Below are positions 60,475 through 64,000 of a DNA stretch of 64,000 nt, piece by piece. The notes under the pieces are model-generated. The model worked only from the letters and a program-made list of their open reading frames with translations, made no database searches and was not told the origin of the DNA. This stretch comes from WLMZ01 sp963732585. Lineage in GTDB: Bacteria > Actinomycetota > Acidimicrobiia > Acidimicrobiales > Ilumatobacteraceae. Numbering within the stretch: position 1 is the first letter of the stretch; every line of letters starts with the position of its first letter. The position numbers were made by a program, and so were the translations under genes. The stretch lies in contig CAVSZY010000002.1 in NCBI GenBank assembly GCA_963732585.1, positions 215,070-279,069 on the forward strand, given 5' to 3'.

Positions 60475-61458
60475 ATGACATCTTCGAGCCCACCATTGAC
60501 TAAACACACCGGCCTCGCCCAAATGATTCGGATCGTGCTTCGGGTCGCCAAGGCCCTGAGCCGCGCCGTGCTTGCGATTGTCGCTGCTGTGCTGGCCACG
60601 TTCGTCTCGCTGATCATCGTCGGCGCCTACTTTCCGTCGATACCAAAGCTCGGCATCATCGGCCCAGTCATCGCCGGCCAATGGCCTCTCCACCTGATGA
60701 TGATCATCGGTGCCGCCCTCGCTGTATCTGCGACGCTCTGGCGGTTTGGGCCCTCACGCAGCGGACGGGCGTTCACAGCAGCATCGGCAGCATCAGCAAT
60801 CGCCCTCGCGGCGATCATGGCGCAACAAGTCGTCTACGCAGAACGGCAGGGAACTTCGTTGTCCTGGGATGAGGTGTTCACCGAAATGGCTTACCCCGCC
60901 ACCGCGCCAGACGACACGATCACGTACGCGGTCGTCGACGGTGAACCCCTGCAAGTCGACGCCTACCTCCCCTCACCGCGCCCGGCGAAACCGACATCGG
61001 CGATAGTGCTCGCCCACGGCGGAGGGTTCCACGCCGTGGACTTCACCAAGACTGACCTGCGCGGCACCGCTCGATGGCTCGCCGACCACGGAATTGCGAC
61101 CTTCACCATCGACTACCGGCTCGCTACATCAACATCACCGACCTGGGACGAAGCACCCCAAGATGTCGTGTGCGCTCTCGCGTGGGTCAACCACCACGCA
61201 TCGGAGTTCAATATCGACTCATCCGCAATCTCGATCGGCGGCATGTCCGCCGGTGGCGCCCTCGCCCTCACCGCCGCCTACCGGCTGAACGACCACACCA
61301 TCGAGTCAAGCTGCGGACCCACCCCTCCGCCTCCAGCATCGGTCGTCGCGTTCTACCCCGCAGTGATCTGGGGTGCCACGTTGAGCGAGCGCAGAACTCC
61401 CAGGGCTTGCTTGCGGAGCGCCCGATCGGGATCGGCACCGAACATTCGAACGAGTTGA
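60475..61458 (+). CDS. Membrane-anchored alpha/beta hydrolase (esterase/lipase), C-terminally truncated
   Basis: A 327-codon frame. Three hydrophobic segments (residues ~20-120) precede an esterase domain with oxyanion HGGGFHAVD and nucleophile ISIGGMSAGGALAL. The family sequence stops after SVVAFYPAV near 61366, and 30 unrelated codons follow. The last ~90 residues, with catalytic Asp and His, are missing, so it is probably inactive. The break coincides with the end of a convergent gene. RBS GGAAGG precedes ATG 60475. Confidence 0.75.
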   Translation: MTSSSPPLTKHTGLAQMIRIVLRVAKALSRAVLAIVAAVLATFVSLIIVGAYFPSIPKLGIIGPVIAGQWPLHLMMIIGAALAVSATLWRFGPSRSGRAFTAASAASAIALAAIMAQQVVYAERQGTSLSWDEVFTEMAYPATAPDDTITYAVVDGEPLQVDAYLPSPRPAKPTSAIVLAHGGGFHAVDFTKTDLRGTARWLADHGIATFTIDYRLATSTSPTWDEAPQDVVCALAWVNHHASEFNIDSSAISIGGMSAGGALALTAAYRLNDHTIESSCGPTPPPPASVVAFYPAVIWGATLSERRTPRACLRSARSGSAPNIRTS

Positions 61459-61676
61459 TTCGGTGCGGCCGCGGGTGCGTTGGCAAGCGCACGTATTGCG
61501 GCGGCACGCACGGCGATGTCGTCGGTGTCGTCGAAGATCACGTGGCACAAGGTTTGCCAAGCCACACCGAGCGGCCACACCGCCGCGAGGAGATCGCCCA
61601 CCCTCGCCGCTGCATCGACCCGCTCGGCCACGGGGCGCGAAGTGTCGCCGAGGAGGTCAACTGCACTTGCCGTCAT
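61353..61676 (-). CDS. Small HEAT-repeat-like protein
   Basis: A 107-residue helical protein (DLLGDTSRPVAERVDAAARV; IAVRAAAIRALANAPAAAPN; ALRKQALGVLRSLN) with spacing like HEAT/armadillo repeats. ATG 61676 is preferred over longer options. Its end overlaps the tail of the truncated esterase by 106 bp on the opposite strand, so one of the two 3' ends is secondary. Confidence 0.55.
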   Translation of the reverse strand: MTASAVDLLGDTSRPVAERVDAAARVGDLLAAVWPLGVAWQTLCHVIFDDTDDIAVRAAAIRALANAPAAAPNQLVRMFGADPDRALRKQALGVLRSLNVAPQITAG

Positions 61677-61725
61677 GGCGCGAACGTATCGTTTCGAGTG
61701 CCAGAGAACGCGTCGAGCGATCCTG

Positions 61726-62700
61726 TCATATTGAGGATTTGTCGGCGACGGTGAAGTGGCGTCGATGGTTGATCGGCGTCGTGTTGAGCCTGCGCCGGAA
61801 TATCCGGTGCAGTGTTTCTGGTGTGCCGAAGCCGCATGCCTTTGCGATGTGTTCGACGGTGCCATCCGTTGTTTCCAGGAGGCGACGAGCGGCCTCAAGC
61901 CGCAACAGTTCGACATGGCGAGCCGGCGACGTGCCGACATCTCGGGTGAACACGCGGATGAACTGCCGTTCGGACAGGTGGGTCCGGCGGGCGAGCGTCG
62001 CGACGGCTAGGTCGGCATCGAGATGTTCGGGTAGCCAGGTGAGCAGGTCGGCGAGCGGTGTCGTGGCGACGGTCTGCGCAGCCAGCGAGGCGGAGAACTG
62101 GGCTTGGCCGCCCGTGCGGCGAAGATACACGACCAGGTGTCGGGCAACGGTGGCTGCGGCTTGGAGGCCATGGTCGTCGGCGACGAGAGCGAGAGTGAGG
62201 TCGATCCCGGACGTGACTCCTGCCGATGTCCAGATGTTGCCGTCTCGAACATAGATCGGTTCAGCATCGACGCTCACGGAGGGATACAGGTTCTGAAGTG
62301 CCTCGCAATAGTTCCAGTGGGTAGCGGCCCGTTTGCCGTCGAGCAGCCCACACTCCGCGAGGAGGAACGCTCCCGTGCAGATCGAGGTGACACGGCGAGC
62401 AGATCGGGCGAGTCGCCGAATGTGGTGTAACAGCTCCGGGTCGTTGCCAGCAGCGATCACGCCTTCGCCTCCGGCGATCATGAGCGTGTCGATTGGACCT
62501 CGTTGGCGTTGGATCGCGGTTGCGTTGATGGTCAGGCCGCTGGTGGAGGTGACCGACCCGGCGACGCTGGCGACGACTCGCATGTCGTAGGCCGCTCCAG
62601 CGGTGAGACGCTGAGTGCTGGAGAACACTTCGAGTGGTCCGGTCACATCCAGGATCTGGCAATCGTCGAAGACCACCATCACAATCCTGCGTGCACTCAC
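61726..62700 (-). CDS. DJ-1/PfpI-AraC transcriptional regulator (FtrA/GlxA-like)
   Basis: A 324-residue protein: N-terminal amidotransferase-like domain (FDDCQILDVTGPLEVFSSTQ; nucleophile-elbow SICTGAFLLAECGLLDG) and C-terminal AraC double HTH (ARRTHLSERQFIRVFTRDVG; AKACGFGTPETLHRIFRRRL). It is divergent from the DJ-1/PfpI gene at 62787, its likely target. GTG 62700 is used as start. Confidence 0.87.
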   Translation of the reverse strand: MSARRIVMVVFDDCQILDVTGPLEVFSSTQRLTAGAAYDMRVVASVAGSVTSTSGLTINATAIQRQRGPIDTLMIAGGEGVIAAGNDPELLHHIRRLARSARRVTSICTGAFLLAECGLLDGKRAATHWNYCEALQNLYPSVSVDAEPIYVRDGNIWTSAGVTSGIDLTLALVADDHGLQAAATVARHLVVYLRRTGGQAQFSASLAAQTVATTPLADLLTWLPEHLDADLAVATLARRTHLSERQFIRVFTRDVGTSPARHVELLRLEAARRLLETTDGTVEHIAKACGFGTPETLHRIFRRRLNTTPINHRRHFTVADKSSI

Positions 62701-62786
62701 GGGTCAATCATGCCATACGACTGATGGCGTGAATCATCAGGCTTATGTCATTGCCGCCATTGGCAGATCGAATCATTGTTGTGCAT

Positions 62787-63405
62787 ATGCAAATTGCTCT
62801 CGTGCTCTATCCGGGTTTCACTGCCCTTGACATCATCGGGCCGTTCCAGGTCCTCGTCGACATCCCGGGTCACGATGTGGTGTTCGTGGCCGACGAGGTC
62901 GGTCCGGTCATGGATCAGTCGGGCCGTTGCCCGCTCGTCGCGACAGCCCGTCTCAGCGACGTGATGACCCCCGACGTGATCGTGGTGCCTGGCGGCAACA
63001 CGACCGACCTTGCATCGGTCGTCGATTGGCTCGGTGTCGCTCACGCTGCGGCGACGTGGACCACAAGTGTCTGCACCGGCGCGATTTATCTCGCCGCCGC
63101 CGGGCTGCTCGACGGGATCGAGGCGACAACCCATTGGCATTATGCCGACGAGCTCGAACGCTACGGCGCGACATATTGCGAACGTCGAGTCATCGTTCAC
63201 GATCGGATCATCACCGCTGCTGGCGTATCGAGCGGCATCGACATGGCGCTGACGCTTGTCGATCGCCTACACGGCGGTCATCGCACAAGCCGTGCAACTC
63301 GCGATCGAGTACGACCCTCAGCCACCGTTCGATGCCGGAGCGCTCTCGAAAGCACCCGCCGACGTCATCGAACTCGTCCGGTCATTCTACGAAACCCGGC
63401 CATGA
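62787..63405 (+). CDS. DJ-1/PfpI family protein (frameshifted near the end)
   Basis: A class I amidotransferase-like fold: IALVLYPGFTALDIIGPFQV, VIVVPGGNTTDLA and TSVCTGAIYLAAAGLLDG with the elbow Cys. The frame changes near 63272; the C-terminus (AYTAVIAQAVQLAIEYDP ... VRSFYETRP) continues to TGA 63403-63405. Relatives include isonitrile hydratases. ATG 62787 gives the standard MQIALVLYPG start. Confidence 0.82.
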
Positions 63406-64000
63406 CCCGCTTCTCACGACACAACCGCGGCGCACTGGTCGTGCTCGCTGCCGTTGTCCTGGCAGCGTCCGCGTGGCCAAGCGACGCCTTCCACAAGGCC
63501 AGTTGCGACGACGATTGGTCTCGACTCGACCACCTCCACCGCGCCGGCGACCTCGACGACAGTCGCTGCACCGATAGCGACGTCGATCACGACGATCAAC
63601 TCGGCCGACCTTCCCGCCGCACAGCTGCAAGCAATCACCGACACCATCCCTGCATCGCTACACGTGCCCGGTGTCGTGGTAGGTCTCTCAGCCGGAGGCA
63701 ACATCCGGGCCGGTGCGGCCGGGATCGAGGACACCGCCGCCGGAGCGGCGATGCGAACCGACCGCCGATTCCGGGCTGCGAGCATCACCAAACTCTTCAC
63801 CGCCCGGGTGATTTTTGGGATGGTTGAACGCGGTGAACTCGGCTTCGATGACACACTCGCTGAGTGGTTCCCCACGTTTCCCAATGCTGAACGGATCACG
63901 ATCGGCATGCTCCTCAGCCACACCGGCGGCGTCACAACCGACTGGTGGCTTCAACCCGACCTACTGCAGTTAGCGACCACCAACCTCGAACGGGAGTGGA
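63402..64000 (+). CDS. Secreted serine hydrolase, beta-lactamase family (partial, frameshifted)
   Basis: ATG 63402 overlaps the previous stop. A signal-like segment (GALVVLAAVVLAASAW) is followed, after a frame change near 63500, by a Ser/Thr linker (STTSTAPATSTTVAAP). The domain itself contains VPGVVVGLSAGGN, the SxxK motif RAASITKLFTARV and LLSHTGGVTTDW. The gene runs off the right edge. The family includes D-Ala-D-Ala carboxypeptidases and esterases acting outside the membrane. Confidence 0.8.

Noticed and set aside
61402..61416. GGCTTGCTTGCGG as an operator copy
   Set aside because: It is a half-site inside coding DNA without inverted symmetry.
1..64000. CRISPR arrays, transposases and integrases
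   Set aside because: No spaced identical repeats of CRISPR size, no DDE or serine-recombinase motif and no tyrosine-recombinase R-H-R-Y pattern was recognised in any frame.

Overview
The window is GC-rich DNA in which GTG and TTG starts and 1-10 bp gene overlaps are common. Luciferase-like oxidoreductases, KstR2-like TetR regulators and Liv-type transporters point to an actinobacterium. A member of the Acidimicrobiia (Ilumatobacter-like) is plausible but cannot be proven from sequence alone. No rRNA, complete tRNA, CRISPR array, transposase or integrase was recognised.

Left block (1-10.3 kb) is an accessory and defence segment. It holds a SWIM zinc-finger protein cut by the window edge, an orphan HTH antitoxin, two AbiE-type type IV toxin-antitoxin pairs on opposite strands, a GmrSD-type (DUF262/DUF1524) protein, three tiny overlapping unknown genes and a VapBC pair. 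An excisionase-like gene occurs here as one intact copy (4759-4995) and as two halves at 1247 and 8739. The halves would rejoin at the same codon, 7.35 kb apart. Arrays of 12-bp repeats precede the intact copy.

Central block (10,362-56,734, about 46 kb) is bounded by two direct copies of a 43-bp sequence matching the 3' half of tRNA-Arg(CCU), the classic attachment site of integrative elements. Neither copy belongs to a complete tRNA, so this looks like one unit of a stack of islands. Its cargo is catabolic: three Rieske oxygenases, a P450, two HsaA-like flavin hydroxylases, an HpaB hydroxylase with a flavin reductase, four luciferase-like oxidoreductases, flavin reductases and a nitroreductase. 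It also carries a complete homoprotocatechuate meta-cleavage set (dioxygenase, semialdehyde dehydrogenase, isomerase/decarboxylase, hydratase, aldolase), further extradiol dioxygenase, FAH and SDR genes, a Liv-type ABC importer, a CoA ligase, PurU and a stand-alone riboflavin kinase. At least ten copies of a palindrome, CAAGCA-NN-YGCTTG, sit upstream of most operons. Together with two paralogous TetR regulators they suggest a single regulon. LysR, GntR and a third TetR regulator have their own candidate palindromes.

Right block (56.7-64 kb) has a second HTH-antitoxin/PIN pair whose antitoxin and upstream element resemble those at 1.7 kb, a NarL-type two-component system, a truncated esterase meeting a small HEAT-like gene, a DJ-1/AraC regulator, a DJ-1/PfpI protein and the start of a secreted serine hydrolase.

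About twenty genes across all three blocks are interrupted by single-base frameshifts while both halves stay well conserved. Sequencing or assembly indels are the simplest explanation, so frameshifted genes are listed as CDS with the break noted.
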